Shown here: one piece after another, positions 9,124-18,163 of the stretch
Numbering within the stretch: the first letter of the stretch is position 1
Layout: every line of letters starts with the position of its first letter
Assembly: GCA_943789305.1 (NCBI GenBank)
Contig: CALSTP010000001.1
Span: forward strand, 1,751,178-1,815,177
Direction: 5' to 3'
DNA: 64,000 bases
DNA from: an uncultured Flavobacteriaceae bacterium
Lineage (GTDB): Bacteria; Bacteroidota; Bacteroidia; Flavobacteriales; Flavobacteriaceae
Notes under the pieces: generated by a model
Databases searched by the model: none
What the model saw: the letters and a program-made list of their open reading frames with translations, nothing else
What the model was told of the DNA's origin: nothing
Translations under genes and position numbers: made by a program

Positions 9124-10275
9124 TTATCCAATGGCTTGTTCTAAGTCTTCAATTAAATCTTGTGCATCTTCAATTCCAACACTCAGTCGAATTAGCGAAT
9201 CTACCACACCACTTTTTTCTCGTTCTATCTTAGGAATCGAAGCATGGGTCATACTGGCTGGATGTCCAGCCAAACTTTCTACTCCTCCTAAAGATTCAGC
9301 AAGAGTAAAGAGTTTTAGATTTTCTATTATCTTAATGGCGGCATCAAAATCTGCTCCTTCAGGTATAAAAGATAGCATCCCACCAAAATCTCTCATTTGA
9401 GTTTTGGCAATTAAGTGATTTGGATGGGTGTCAAATCCAGGCCAATATACTTTTTCAATTTTAGGATGGTTTTTTAAATATTCCGCTATGATCTTTCCAT
9501 TTTCACAATGTCGTTGCATACGAACATGTAGTGTTTTGATTCCCCTTAGAGTAAGAAAACTGTCCATAGGCCCACAAACTGCGCCACTTGCATTTTGAAT
9601 AAAAAATAAGCGTTCTGCTAAATCATCTTCGTTAACAATTAATGCTCCTAATACTACATCGCTATGACCACCAATGTATTTCGTTGCAGAATGCATTACG
9701 ATATCTGCACCAAAGTCTAGAGGTTGTTGAAGATAGGGTGAAGCAAAAGTATTGTCAACCGCTAAAAGGAGTTGATGTTTTTTAGCAATCGCTGATACTG
9801 CTTTAATGTCAACTACATTCATCATGGGATTGGTAGGAGTTTCTACCCAAATCAATTTGGTTTTTTTATTTATGACCTTGTTTACTTCGTTGACATTACT
9901 CATTCCTATAAAGTGAAATTTGATTCCAAAGTCTTCAAAAATTTTGGTAAATAAACGATAGGATCCTCCGTATAAATCGTTGGTAGATACAACCTCATCA
10001 CCAGGCTTTAACAACTTTAAAACAGCATCAATAGCTGCTAAACCTGAACCAAAGGCTAAACCGTGTTTTCCATTTTCAATGCTAGCTAAAGATTTCTCTA
10101 ACGCTTGTCGAGTGGGATTATGGGTTCTGCTGTATTCAAATCCTTTGTGTCCTCCAGGGGTAGTTTGAGCATAAGTAGAGGTTTGATATATGGGTGGCAT
10201 TACTGCTCCATAAGCCGGATCGTGCGACTGACCCCCGTGAATTGTAGCGGTATTAAAACGTAATTTATTTTTCAT
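9124..10275 (-). CDS. Cystathionine gamma-synthase/lyase family PLP enzyme
   Basis: A 383-residue PLP-dependent enzyme of the Cys/Met metabolism family. The cofactor lysine is Lys199 in SATKYIGGHSD. Other family landmarks are FEYSRTHNPTR (46-56), the glycine-rich GSGLAA (76-81) and VDNTFASPYL (173-182). Such enzymes form or split cystathionine or make homocysteine; members cannot be separated reliably by eye, so metB, metC and mccB all remain possible. It has its own upstream promoter-like box and ends 18 bp before lpxH. Confidence 0.9.
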   Translation of the reverse strand: MKNKLRFNTATIHGGQSHDPAYGAVMPPIYQTSTYAQTTPGGHKGFEYSRTHNPTRQALEKSLASIENGKHGLAFGSGLAAIDAVLKLLKPGDEVVSTNDLYGGSYRLFTKIFEDFGIKFHFIGMSNVNEVNKVINKKTKLIWVETPTNPMMNVVDIKAVSAIAKKHQLLLAVDNTFASPYLQQPLDFGADIVMHSATKYIGGHSDVVLGALIVNEDDLAERLFFIQNASGAVCGPMDSFLTLRGIKTLHVRMQRHCENGKIIAEYLKNHPKIEKVYWPGFDTHPNHLIAKTQMRDFGGMLSFIPEGADFDAAIKIIENLKLFTLAESLGGVESLAGHPASMTHASIPKIEREKSGVVDSLIRLSVGIEDAQDLIEDLEQAIG

Positions 10276-10298
10276 AAAACCAACTTAGTTATAGGTGT

Positions 10299-10306
10299 CA
10301 AAGGTA
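10299..10306 (-). promoter_or_regulatory. -7 promoter box (TACCTTTG) of the cystathionine gamma-synthase-type gene
   Basis: On the minus strand the sequence is TACCTTTG, an exact match to the Bacteroidota -7 consensus TAnnTTTG, 23 bp before the start codon at 10275. No convincing -33 TTG was seen. Confidence 0.5.
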
Positions 10307-10382
10307 ATTGATTCGAAGGATTTCTCCATATTTTAAATCCATTTAACGAAAATTGATTTTCTTTGTTCAAACAAAACTTGCT

Positions 10383-10736
10383 ATGGATATTTTTTACTAC
10401 CTAAAGACTTGTGATACTTGTAAGAGAATCATAAAAACTTTAAAACTCCCCGATTCAATCAAACAAATAAATATCAAAGAAAACCCAATTACTCCAGAGC
10501 AACTTGATGTGTTGTTTTCAAAAACCAAATCTTATTCCGCATTACTTAATTCTCATGCACAATTACTAAAAAAACGAGGAATAAAAGCCGCTGAGGTTTC
10601 AGAGAGAAAAAGTAAAGCACTTATTCTTGAGCATTATTCTTTTTTAAAACGTCCTGTATTAATTTACCAAGATGAGATTTTTATTGGCAATGCCGCTGTT
10701 ACAATTGAAGCTGCTCAAAAAGCGCTTCATGGGTAA
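10383..10736 (+). CDS. ArsC/Spx-family thioredoxin-fold protein
   Basis: A 117-residue protein of the ArsC/Spx/YffB thioredoxin-like family. The start chosen is the ATG at 10383 (MDIFYYLKTCDTCKR); a reading 10 codons longer adds only unconserved sequence. Cys10 and Cys13 form a CxxC motif where ArsC-family members have their redox-active cysteine, and the family's RPVLI segment lies near residue 90. Whether it reduces arsenate or has a regulatory thiol role is not clear. The stop overlaps the start of the EamA transporter gene by 8 bp. Confidence 0.85.
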   Translation: MDIFYYLKTCDTCKRIIKTLKLPDSIKQINIKENPITPEQLDVLFSKTKSYSALLNSHAQLLKKRGIKAAEVSERKSKALILEHYSFLKRPVLIYQDEIFIGNAAVTIEAAQKALHG

Positions 10737-11622
10737 ACAACGGTTTATTGCAATTTTATGTGCCTTGAGTGCAACTACTATTTATGGACTAAATCACACT
10801 ATCGCTAAAGTCATAATGCCCAAATATATTGGTGCATTGGGATTGGTACAACTTCGAGTTGTTGGTGCCGCAATTTTATTCTGGACAGTTAGTCTTCTTT
10901 TTCCAAAAGAGAATATCGATCGAAAAGATTTTATAAAAATTGGAATTGCAACTTTTTTTGGGATGTGTCTCAATATGCTAATGTTTATCAAAGGGCTCAG
11001 TTTATCAACCCCCATCAACAGTTCAGTAATTGTTACCCTTACCCCTATTATGGTTATGATTCTTTCCGTATTTTTCTTGAAAGAAAAAATAACAATAACT
11101 AAAGGAATCGGGATCTTCATTGGTTTTGGAGGAGCATTATTGCTTATTTTAAACGGAAGTAATTTTAGTGTTAATGCCCCAAACATTCCTTTAGGAAATT
11201 CAATGATGTTCATCAACGCCCTTTGCTATGGGACCTATTTGGTTTTAATAAAACCGATGACTCAAAAATACAGTTCCATAACTTTGATGAAATGGATGTT
11301 TTTGGGAGGTGTGTTTATGAATCTTCCCATTACTTTTAATGAATTTATCGAAGTAGAATGGTCTTCTCTTCCCTTTGAAGCAACTTGGCGAATGACTTTT
11401 GTAGTAGTTGGAACTACATTTTTAACCTATCTCTTCAATGTTTATGCACTCAAAACCTTATCGCCCACTTCTGTTGGCGCTTTTGTTTATTTACAGCCAT
11501 TTATAGGAATAATGTTCGCTTTATACACTGGAAATGATGCCATAGATTTTGTGAAAATTTTAGCGACAATTCTTGTTTTCTCAGGAGTATATTTAGTAAC
11601 TCAAAAGAAAAAATTGGCTTAG
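10729..11622 (+). CDS. EamA/DMT-family transporter
   Basis: A 297-residue inner-membrane permease with about ten hydrophobic segments arranged as two EamA repeats, typical of the drug/metabolite transporter superfamily (amino-acid or metabolite exporters). I place the start at the ATG at 10729 (MGKQRFIAILCALS), which overlaps the ArsC-like stop; a longer reading from 10672 adds a charged stretch lying inside that gene. The substrate is unknown. The 3' end shares four bases with the convergent HAD phosphatase gene, leaving no room for a terminator between them. Confidence 0.9.
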   Translation: MGKQRFIAILCALSATTIYGLNHTIAKVIMPKYIGALGLVQLRVVGAAILFWTVSLLFPKENIDRKDFIKIGIATFFGMCLNMLMFIKGLSLSTPINSSVIVTLTPIMVMILSVFFLKEKITITKGIGIFIGFGGALLLILNGSNFSVNAPNIPLGNSMMFINALCYGTYLVLIKPMTQKYSSITLMKWMFLGGVFMNLPITFNEFIEVEWSSLPFEATWRMTFVVVGTTFLTYLFNVYALKTLSPTSVGAFVYLQPFIGIMFALYTGNDAIDFVKILATILVFSGVYLVTQKKKLA

Positions 11623-12428
11623 CAGTATTGCCCTATAGCAAACGCCACTCCATGTTGATGGTTAGTCAGCGTATGAGTTTTGATTGAAAATAAAATCTCA
11701 GGTTTTGCATTAGCTACCGCAATACCCCAACCAACACTTTCGAGCATAGTTTGGTCGTTGTAATTATCCCCAAAAGCCATTACCTCATCCATAGATAAAT
11801 TAGGGTATTCTGCACTCAAAAGTTTTGCTAAAGCCGAAGCCTTGTCGAATTGATTGTTTGAAATTTCTAAATAGGTGTCTTTGGATCTATATGCATTTAC
11901 CTGATTAGAATAATTTTTAGAAATAAATTGTTCTACCCAATCTAAATGTTTAGAATCTCCCATTGCCATAATTTTATGAGATCCCTTTTGCTGCTTTTTC
12001 CACAAAGCGAGGGTATCAACTAATGGACTTAGCTTTGGAGATACTCGAGTGTTATTCATTTCACGTTCTGCCCAAAAATCCATTGTTGGCACTATCCATT
12101 CATCTTGGTGATACAAACTAAAGTGTAATTTAAATTCTGGGATACAATTACAAATTGCATGGGTTATCCAATAGGGGATCTCAGTACTTTGAATAATATT
12201 TCCTTTCGATCCGAAAACTAAAGCTCCATTATAGGCAATTAAAGGAGTTTCCATTGTACCCAATTCTGACTGAAGTAAACGCATGGATTTTGGCATACGA
12301 GATGAGATTAACAAAAAAGGAATTTTTGATTTTACTCGTTGAACTGCCGCTATGGTTTCTTTGGAAAGTTGTCGATTGGCATCCAATAAAGTTCCGTCTA
12401 TATCGGAGCAAATGAGTTTACACTCCAT
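11619..12428 (-). CDS. HAD-IIB (Cof-type) phosphatase
   Basis: A 269-residue haloacid-dehalogenase hydrolase of the Cof/type IIB group, which dephosphorylates sugar phosphates, flavin or PLP-type metabolites. The nucleophile motif SDIDGTLLD gives Asp9 and Asp11; the C-terminal metal motif FGDNYNDQTML is present near residue 219, with a C2-type cap between. Close to the 270-residue family norm. The stop codon interlocks with that of the EamA gene. A near-consensus -7 box (TATCTTTA) lies about 15 bp before the start. Confidence 0.88.
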   Translation of the reverse strand: MECKLICSDIDGTLLDANRQLSKETIAAVQRVKSKIPFLLISSRMPKSMRLLQSELGTMETPLIAYNGALVFGSKGNIIQSTEIPYWITHAICNCIPEFKLHFSLYHQDEWIVPTMDFWAEREMNNTRVSPKLSPLVDTLALWKKQQKGSHKIMAMGDSKHLDWVEQFISKNYSNQVNAYRSKDTYLEISNNQFDKASALAKLLSAEYPNLSMDEVMAFGDNYNDQTMLESVGWGIAVANAKPEILFSIKTHTLTNHQHGVAFAIGQYC

Positions 12429-12543
12429 GGATTGTTTTTTGATGTTATAAAGATATGGGGTTTTTTCTACTCAAGAAATCCTAATTCAAATTAAAACTAA
12501 ATGATTATGTCCATTTTTGAATTCGATTAAATAGAAAATCTAA

Positions 12544-12551
12544 TATCTTTG
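12544..12551 (+). promoter_or_regulatory. -7 promoter box (TATCTTTG) of the histidine phosphatase gene
   Basis: TATCTTTG matches TAnnTTTG exactly. A TTTG lies 24 bp upstream at 12516-12519, slightly further than usual. The expected transcript would have a leader of about 45 nt before the ATG at 12602. Confidence 0.5.
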
Positions 12552-12601
12552 GAAAGATTTAATTGCATTGCAATTTTGGCTAAAATTAAATTATTACTCT
12601 G

Positions 12602-13156
12602 ATGAACATCACCCTAAAAAATGACTTTTACATTGTTAGACATGGAAAGGCTAAAAATAATAAGTTGGGAATTGAGTCATGCAAAATGGAAACTCAAATC
12701 CAATATGGGCTTATTCCTGAAGGGAAAAAAACAGTTGAGCAAGAGGCAAAGCGATATTCTGACTTTGAGTTAATTTTCTCTTCTCCTTTTAGGAGAACAC
12801 AAGAAACTGCAGCTTATTTTGTAAAAACTTCTCAATGTGATTTTTTTTTAGACAAGAGATTAATTGATATTGATTTAGGTGACTTTGATCAATCAACATA
12901 TGAATCATCGAATGAGCATTTAAAAAACCATCCTGAAACCGACTACGTTTTCCCAAATGGAGAAAGTTTCCTGCAAGTGCTTGAGCGACTTAAAAAATTT
13001 ATACTTGAAGTCAACACAAAATACAATGGTAAGAAAATACTGATTGTAAGTCATGGCTTTCCTTGTGAAACACTTCTGGACTGGGTAGCAAATAAACCAC
13101 TTATAAATTGGGATTCCTGTATAGAAAAAGGGAAAGTTTTTCCTCTAAAACCTTAG
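12602..13156 (+). CDS. Histidine phosphatase family protein
   Basis: A 184-residue phosphoglycerate-mutase-like phosphatase. The catalytic motif is VRHGKAK with Arg13 and His14; SSPFRRTQETA near residues 60-70 and the second histidine in IVSHGF near 149 complete the active-site set. Members are broad-range phosphatases such as PhoE, CobC or SixA, and no closer assignment is possible. It stands alone between two stretches of non-coding DNA (12429-12601 and 13157-13395); in the second I see no gene, hairpin or clear promoter. Confidence 0.88.
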   Translation: MNITLKNDFYIVRHGKAKNNKLGIESCKMETQIQYGLIPEGKKTVEQEAKRYSDFELIFSSPFRRTQETAAYFVKTSQCDFFLDKRLIDIDLGDFDQSTYESSNEHLKNHPETDYVFPNGESFLQVLERLKKFILEVNTKYNGKKILIVSHGFPCETLLDWVANKPLINWDSCIEKGKVFPLKP

Positions 13157-13395
13157 TTTGCTAATAGAGACCGTTTATCAATTTGATGCAATATTGAAAA
13201 TAAAAATTATTGATGTAATGAATACATCAAATCAAAAAGGTTTGGAATCCTCAAAAAGAAAATAAATTTCGAAATCCGAAATTATACCTCGTCAAAAATG
13301 ATTATTTCGTAATTATTTTAAGGTTAATATAACACCTTGACACTTTATTTGAATAATTAATTACCTTCATTTTATTTTAAAATATTTTTATTAAG

Positions 13396-14652
13396 ATGAT
13401 GGAAGAATTAACAGAAATTATAAAAGACCAAAATAATCTATCGCTCGCTATTGATACTGTTTGGGTAGCCCTTTGTGCAGCATTAATCTTTTTTATGGAA
13501 GGAGGGTTTGCCTTGTTAGAAGCTGGCTTTGTTCGTTCAAAAAATGCAATGAGTATCATAGCTAAAGTCATCATTGATGTAATTTTTGGGGGAATTGCCT
13601 TTTTTGTGATCGGTTTTGGAATTGCCTACGGGGCATCAAACGGATGGTTTGCATTGGATTTTGGAATTATGAATAGTGACCTAGGTTTAGGTTTAAATGT
13701 TTCCAATAAGCTTTTTTGGTTCATCCAATTGGGCTTTGCAATAGCGGCAATATCAATCGTTTCTGGTGCCTTAGCCGAGCGAATGAAACTACTTTCTTAC
13801 ACCGTTTATGTAATTGTTTTTTGTGCAATCATTTACCCTTTAGTAGCAAATTGGGTTTGGAATCCAAATGGATGGTTAGCCTCAAGAGGATTTAATGATT
13901 TTGCAGGATCTGCTGCAGTTCATGCTATGGGTGGTTTTGCAGCCTTGGCTGCTGCTATTGTTTTGGGACCTCGAATCGGAAAATATCGAAAAGATGGAAC
14001 TACAAATACAATTCCAGGACATAACTTACCCTTAGCTGCCATTGGAGGATTTATACTCTGGTTTGGTTGGTTTGGATTTAATCCAGGCTCAACCTTGGGA
14101 GCTGTCGGAAATTGGGAATTGATTGGAACAGTAGTTGTCAATACCTTTTTAGCCTCTGCGGCTGGTGGAATTTCTACTATGATTTACACCTTTTACTCAT
14201 ACGGTAAAGTTGATATTACTATGGTAATCAACGGGATTTTGGCAGGTTTAGTAGCAATAACAGCTGGTTGTAATGTAGTAGAACCACTCTCAGCAATAAT
14301 TATCGGTACTGTTGCAGGGGTTCTAGTTGATGTAGCTGTAATTTATGTTGACAAATTTAAGGTCGATGATCCCGTAGGAGCAGTTGCAGTTCATGGAGTA
14401 AACGGTTTTTTTGGAACTCTTGCAGTTGGTCTATTTGCTGCTGACGGTGGTCTTTTCTTTGGAGGTGGGTCTTCACTTTTTCTAACTCAATTAATTGGAG
14501 TATTAACGATTATAGTCTTTTCTTTTGTTGTAACTTTCGTATTAATGAAATTAATAGACAAAACTCTTGGTATTCGAGTTTCTAGAGAAGAAGAAATCGC
14601 AGGAATAGATGCTGCTTCTTTTGGTGTAGAGTCTTATTCAACTTATGAATAA
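13396..14652 (+). CDS. amt: Ammonium transporter (Amt family)
   Basis: A 418-residue Amt/Mep/Rh channel protein with about 11 membrane segments. It conducts ammonium across the inner membrane. The pore twin histidines are visible at His176 (SAAVHAMGGFAA) and His333 (VAVHGVNGFFG), and the family signature region GGFILWFGWFGFNPGS spans 217-232. No P-II domain is fused, unlike some Bacteroidota Amt proteins; instead a separate P-II gene follows 25 bp downstream. Start Met1 or Met2 cannot be separated. The 240 bp upstream contain no exact -7 box, only one-mismatch versions. Confidence 0.95.
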   Translation: MMEELTEIIKDQNNLSLAIDTVWVALCAALIFFMEGGFALLEAGFVRSKNAMSIIAKVIIDVIFGGIAFFVIGFGIAYGASNGWFALDFGIMNSDLGLGLNVSNKLFWFIQLGFAIAAISIVSGALAERMKLLSYTVYVIVFCAIIYPLVANWVWNPNGWLASRGFNDFAGSAAVHAMGGFAALAAAIVLGPRIGKYRKDGTTNTIPGHNLPLAAIGGFILWFGWFGFNPGSTLGAVGNWELIGTVVVNTFLASAAGGISTMIYTFYSYGKVDITMVINGILAGLVAITAGCNVVEPLSAIIIGTVAGVLVDVAVIYVDKFKVDDPVGAVAVHGVNGFFGTLAVGLFAADGGLFFGGGSSLFLTQLIGVLTIIVFSFVVTFVLMKLIDKTLGIRVSREEEIAGIDAASFGVESYSTYE

Positions 14653-14677
14653 ATTGTAAACTTTAAAATCTTTGAAA

Positions 14678-15019
14678 ATGAAAAAAATTGAAGCTATCAT
14701 ACGTCCCTCAAAACTCAAAGCAATTCAACAAGGACTTAAAGATGTTGACATTCCTTGTTTAACTGTTTTACCGGCCTCTGGAACTGGACTTCAAAAAAGT
14801 TTTACTAAGATATACAGAGGGACAGAACAATCATTAACCCTGCAACAACGTACCATGATTATGTGTGTTGTAAGTGATGAAAATCTCGATAAGTGCGTAA
14901 ATGTAATTCTCAAATGTGGTTCTGATGGGGAGGTAGGTGATGGAAAAATATTCATTTACAATGTAGAGGACGCTATACGTATGAGTACTGGCGTTCGAGG
15001 ACATGAAGCTATTCATTAA
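14678..15019 (+). CDS. P-II nitrogen regulatory protein lacking Tyr51
   Basis: A 113-residue P-II signal protein, partner of the Amt upstream. The ATG at 14678 is preferred over an in-frame TTG two codons earlier. Conserved features are the N-terminal MKKIEAIIRP, the T-loop segment GLQKSFTKIYRG with Tyr46, the ATP-binding GDGKIF at 87-92, and the C-terminal TGVRG. Residue 51, tyrosine in canonical GlnB/GlnK and the site of uridylylation, is glutamine here. The protein therefore probably signals by effector binding alone. The T-loop still has the general form needed to plug Amt. Confidence 0.92.
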   Translation: MKKIEAIIRPSKLKAIQQGLKDVDIPCLTVLPASGTGLQKSFTKIYRGTEQSLTLQQRTMIMCVVSDENLDKCVNVILKCGSDGEVGDGKIFIYNVEDAIRMSTGVRGHEAIH

Positions 15020-15114
15020 GATAATTTAAAAAACCTGACCCTGAAAATCAGCCAACTAAAATTTTATTACATGATTTTGAAAAGTAGATAACCCTAATAA
15101 ATTATAAATAGTTA

Positions 15115-15600
15115 ATGAAAAAAATCATTTTACTCGCTTTTATTATAATTCTATCTGCCTGTGGTGGAAATGAAAAGAAAAAAAGTTTTAAATATAACCG
15201 TACTAAAAAAACAGAATCTAAGAAGCCCGTAAGTCAAAAAGGAACCACGCCTATTGATTTATCCAATAAAGGAATTGGACCAATAAGCAGTATGAATTTT
15301 GATGAAGATATTGATCAAGAAATGGCTGAAAAAGGTGCTGCAGCTTTTAAACAAAAATGTACTTCCTGTCATAAACCCAAAGCAAAACTTATTGGCCCAG
15401 GAATGAATGGAATTTATGAAAGACGCTCACCTGAATGGGTAATGAATCTGCTTTTAAATCCAACAGAAATGTTAAAAAAAGATCCTATTGCCATTGCACT
15501 ACTCAAAGAGTACAATAACATCCAAATGTTAAATCAGAATTTGAGTGAAGAAGAAGCTCGAGCAATTGCTGAGTACTTGCGCACTCTTTCAAAACAATAA
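15115..15600 (+). CDS. c-type cytochrome lipoprotein
   Basis: A 161-residue periplasmic lipoprotein: signal peptide ending in LSAC with Cys16, a Lys/Ser-rich linker (about 20-60), and a class I cytochrome c domain. The heme motif CTSCH lies at 82-86, and a methionine in NIQML near 137 is the likely sixth ligand. It is convergent with the GMC oxidoreductase pair and only 17 bp from it. In glucoside 3-dehydrogenase systems (LacABC) a cytochrome c accepts electrons from the GMC subunit, so this is a candidate for that role; an unrelated respiratory role is equally compatible with the sequence. Confidence 0.88.
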   Translation: MKKIILLAFIIILSACGGNEKKKSFKYNRTKKTESKKPVSQKGTTPIDLSNKGIGPISSMNFDEDIDQEMAEKGAAAFKQKCTSCHKPKAKLIGPGMNGIYERRSPEWVMNLLLNPTEMLKKDPIAIALLKEYNNIQMLNQNLSEEEARAIAEYLRTLSKQ

Positions 15601-15616
15601 AATTTGTATTATACTT

Positions 15617-16261
15617 TTATAAAGACCAAGCTCTGCCTCCAGTAGCTTCCTCTAAACTAATACATCCTTTTTGCTCTCCAGGGACAGGCGCATAAGCTAA
15701 TACTGTCTCTCCAATTATCTCGTTATTTTTATACGCATAAACGGCTAAACTTCTCAGACTATTAATCATTTCATGTGCCACCCCCTCTTCTGGAATTGAT
15801 GATGCTTCTACATTGGAGATAGCTTCAGACCAGGTGCCAAGTGCTTGTTGACGTGCTTCTTGAGTAGCTTTATCTGCTCTTAAAAAACGATTCAATTGCA
15901 CATCAACATCCTCATTGGAAATCTCAGTCACTTTTGCTTTACCAGAAGCTTCAAGAAATAATTTTGAAACAACAGGAATTGCTATTTGTGCGAACTCGCG
16001 ATCTTCCGGACTTACAACATGAGCCATAAAACCATCCATAAATTGTGAAATGTTTAGTTCTTTTGCTCCTGGAGTTTGGGTTTTAGGCAACATCACATCC
16101 ACAATTTTACTTACAAGTTGAGCTTGTTCGGATGTGAAAAATTCAGGAGTCCAATGAGCTTGAGAAGTTTGGCAACTTTCAAAAAGACTCACTACTGTTG
16201 AACTAAGCGTGATGGCTCCAAATGAGAGTCCTATATTTTTTAATGCGGTTCTTCTTTGCAT
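15617..16261 (-). CDS. Gluconate 2-dehydrogenase subunit 3 family protein (LacC-like)
   Basis: A 214-residue protein of the gluconate 2-dehydrogenase subunit 3 family. The N-terminus MQRRTALKNIG followed by a hydrophobic stretch looks like a Tat signal. In this family the small subunit carries the Tat signal and exports its folded flavin partner, which has none; that fits the adjacent GMC gene (11 bp upstream), whose product lacks a signal peptide. The pair therefore probably forms a periplasmic sugar dehydrogenase. The C-terminal segment (CISLEEATGGRAWSL) is typical of family ends. Confidence 0.88.
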   Translation of the reverse strand: MQRRTALKNIGLSFGAITLSSTVVSLFESCQTSQAHWTPEFFTSEQAQLVSKIVDVMLPKTQTPGAKELNISQFMDGFMAHVVSPEDREFAQIAIPVVSKLFLEASGKAKVTEISNEDVDVQLNRFLRADKATQEARQQALGTWSEAISNVEASSIPEEGVAHEMINSLRSLAVYAYKNNEIIGETVLAYAPVPGEQKGCISLEEATGGRAWSL

Positions 16262-16272
16262 GATAAAGGCTT

Positions 16273-17979
16273 TTAAAGGTTCATTTTTTTTAGTTCTTTT
16301 ACAGCAAAATCTACTGCCCTAGCAGTCAATGCCATATAGGTTAGGGATGGGTTTACATTCCCTGCGGAAGTCATTGCAGCTCCATCGGTAACAAATACAT
16401 TTGGCACCTCGTGCAATTGATTATTTCCATTCAAAACCGAAGTTTTGGGGTCACGTCCCATACGTGCAGTTCCCATTTCATGAATTCCTAGACCCAAATG
16501 ATAGTTATTATCATAGCCTTTTACATTCTTGAATCCTGCATTGTCTAGCATTTCCATGGCTTGTTCTTGCATATCTTTACGCATATTCCACTCGTTCTCA
16601 CCAAGGTTTGCATCAAAGGTAACCGTTGGAAGACCCCATTGATCAAGTTTATCATAATCCAAGGTCATTTTGTTATCATGATAGGGTAAAACTTCCCCAA
16701 AACCATTCAAGCCAATAGTCCAACCTCCTGGGTTAAGGATTGCCTCTTTGAATTCAGAACCATAAGCCATTTCTTTAACATTTTCTGTCCAAGAGCCTCT
16801 ACCTCCCCCTCCTTGATAACCATAGCCTCTCAAAAAGTCTTTTTGATTGGTTTTGCCTCCTAGATTTCTAAATCGTGGAATGAAAACTCCATTGGGTCTT
16901 CTACCCTTATAATATTGGTCCTCATAACCTTCAACATCAGCTCGTGCACCAACTTGGAAATGATGATCCATAATGTTATGTCCTAATTCGCCGGAAGCAT
17001 TTCCCATTCCGTTAGGAAAGGCTGCAGATTTTGATTGCATCAAAATTGCTGTACTAGCTACTGCGGAAGCACACAAGAAAATAACTTTAGCTTTGAATTC
17101 AATTGATTCTTTAGTATGAGCGTCAATTACTCGAACCCCTGTTGCCCTTTTAGTCTCGGGATTATAAAGCACTTCGTGTACTACAGAGTTAGCTCTCATT
17201 GTCATATTACCAGTGGCCTCTGCCATAGGAAGTGTAGAAGAATTACTACTGAAATATCCTCCAAATGGACATCCTCTTGAACAGCGATTTCGATATTGGC
17301 ATGAAATTCTTCCCGCACCCGGTTTCGTTCCCTCTGTAATGTGAGCAACACGACCTATGGTTAATAATCGGTCATCATATTTTTCAGCAATAGACCCTTT
17401 TAAGTGATCTTCAACACAAGACAATTCCATAGGTTTCAAAAACACACTATCAGGTAATTGAGGCAAGTTCAGACTCTCACCACTAATTCCTACATGACGT
17501 TCTACATAACTATACCAAGGTTCAATTTCTTTATATCTGATGGGCCAGTCTACCGCAATTCCTTCTTTAGCGTTGGCTTCAAAATCAACTTCGCCTCGAC
17601 GATAACTTTGTCTTCCCCACATCAAAGACCTTCCTCCAACGTGATATCCACGACACCAATCAAATTGCTGAGTCTCGTTGTACGGATGATCAATGTCGTC
17701 CACAAAAAAATGTTTGGTTGATTCTCTGGTAGTATATCCTGTTCTACTTTGTTTGGATTGACGTTCTTTGGTCTCTTGAGTGATAACATCACCGTGAGGA
17801 AAATCCCAAGGATCTTTATTCATTGTTGGGTAGTCATCAATATGTTTGACATCTCTTCCACGTTCAAGAACAAGGGTTTTTAATCCTTTTTCAGTCAGTT
17901 CTTTAGCTGCCCATCCTCCACTTATTCCTGTTCCAACGACTATGGCATCATACTCAGTGATATTATTATTTATGTTCAT
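16273..17979 (-). CDS. GMC-family flavin oxidoreductase (glucoside 3-dehydrogenase LacA-like)
   Basis: A 568-residue GMC-family flavoenzyme. The FAD-binding dinucleotide fold is at the N-terminus (VVGTGISGG, residues 14-22); the substrate domain fills the middle; the C-terminal signature includes GIHEMGTARMG with the catalytic-type histidine and SAGNVNPSLTYMAL. A cluster of cysteines (CQYRNRCSRGCPFGG near 227-241) is seen, as in the sugar-dehydrogenase branch of the family. No signal peptide, consistent with export by the Tat-carrying small subunit. The surrounding sugar genes suggest oxidation of a sugar or glycoside, possibly at C3. The exact substrate is inferred only. Confidence 0.9.
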   Translation of the reverse strand: MNINNNITEYDAIVVGTGISGGWAAKELTEKGLKTLVLERGRDVKHIDDYPTMNKDPWDFPHGDVITQETKERQSKQSRTGYTTRESTKHFFVDDIDHPYNETQQFDWCRGYHVGGRSLMWGRQSYRRGEVDFEANAKEGIAVDWPIRYKEIEPWYSYVERHVGISGESLNLPQLPDSVFLKPMELSCVEDHLKGSIAEKYDDRLLTIGRVAHITEGTKPGAGRISCQYRNRCSRGCPFGGYFSSNSSTLPMAEATGNMTMRANSVVHEVLYNPETKRATGVRVIDAHTKESIEFKAKVIFLCASAVASTAILMQSKSAAFPNGMGNASGELGHNIMDHHFQVGARADVEGYEDQYYKGRRPNGVFIPRFRNLGGKTNQKDFLRGYGYQGGGGRGSWTENVKEMAYGSEFKEAILNPGGWTIGLNGFGEVLPYHDNKMTLDYDKLDQWGLPTVTFDANLGENEWNMRKDMQEQAMEMLDNAGFKNVKGYDNNYHLGLGIHEMGTARMGRDPKTSVLNGNNQLHEVPNVFVTDGAAMTSAGNVNPSLTYMALTARAVDFAVKELKKMNL

Positions 17980-18062
17980 AACAAGATTTTTGAATTCACT
18001 AAATATAGAAACAATGATTGTGAATATGACATATTTTTGAATAGATTTAAATATAAAAACAA

Positions 18063-18084
18063 TTTAAAACGTTTTCGTTTTAAA
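18063..18084. promoter_or_regulatory. LacI-type palindromic operator candidate
   Basis: TTTAAAACG and CGTTTTAAA are perfect inverted 9-bp arms separated by TTTT. The left arm together with the spacer gives AAAACGTTTT, a CG-centred palindrome of the kind bound by LacI-family regulators. It lies in the 249-bp region between the divergent GMC and TIM-barrel genes, so it could control both arms of the sugar locus. No LacI-family gene is in the window. Confidence 0.45.
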
Positions 18085-18163
18085 AAAATGCACTCAATTG
18101 ACATATTAATACATTTTAAAAATGTTTAGTGTTAGATTGGATAATGATTTAGATGATAAAGAA

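Noticed and set aside
13337-13360. TTGACA-like sequence before amt as a sigma-70 promoter
   Set aside because: Bacteroidota do not use the TTGACA/TATAAT pattern, and there is no matching -10 at the right distance.
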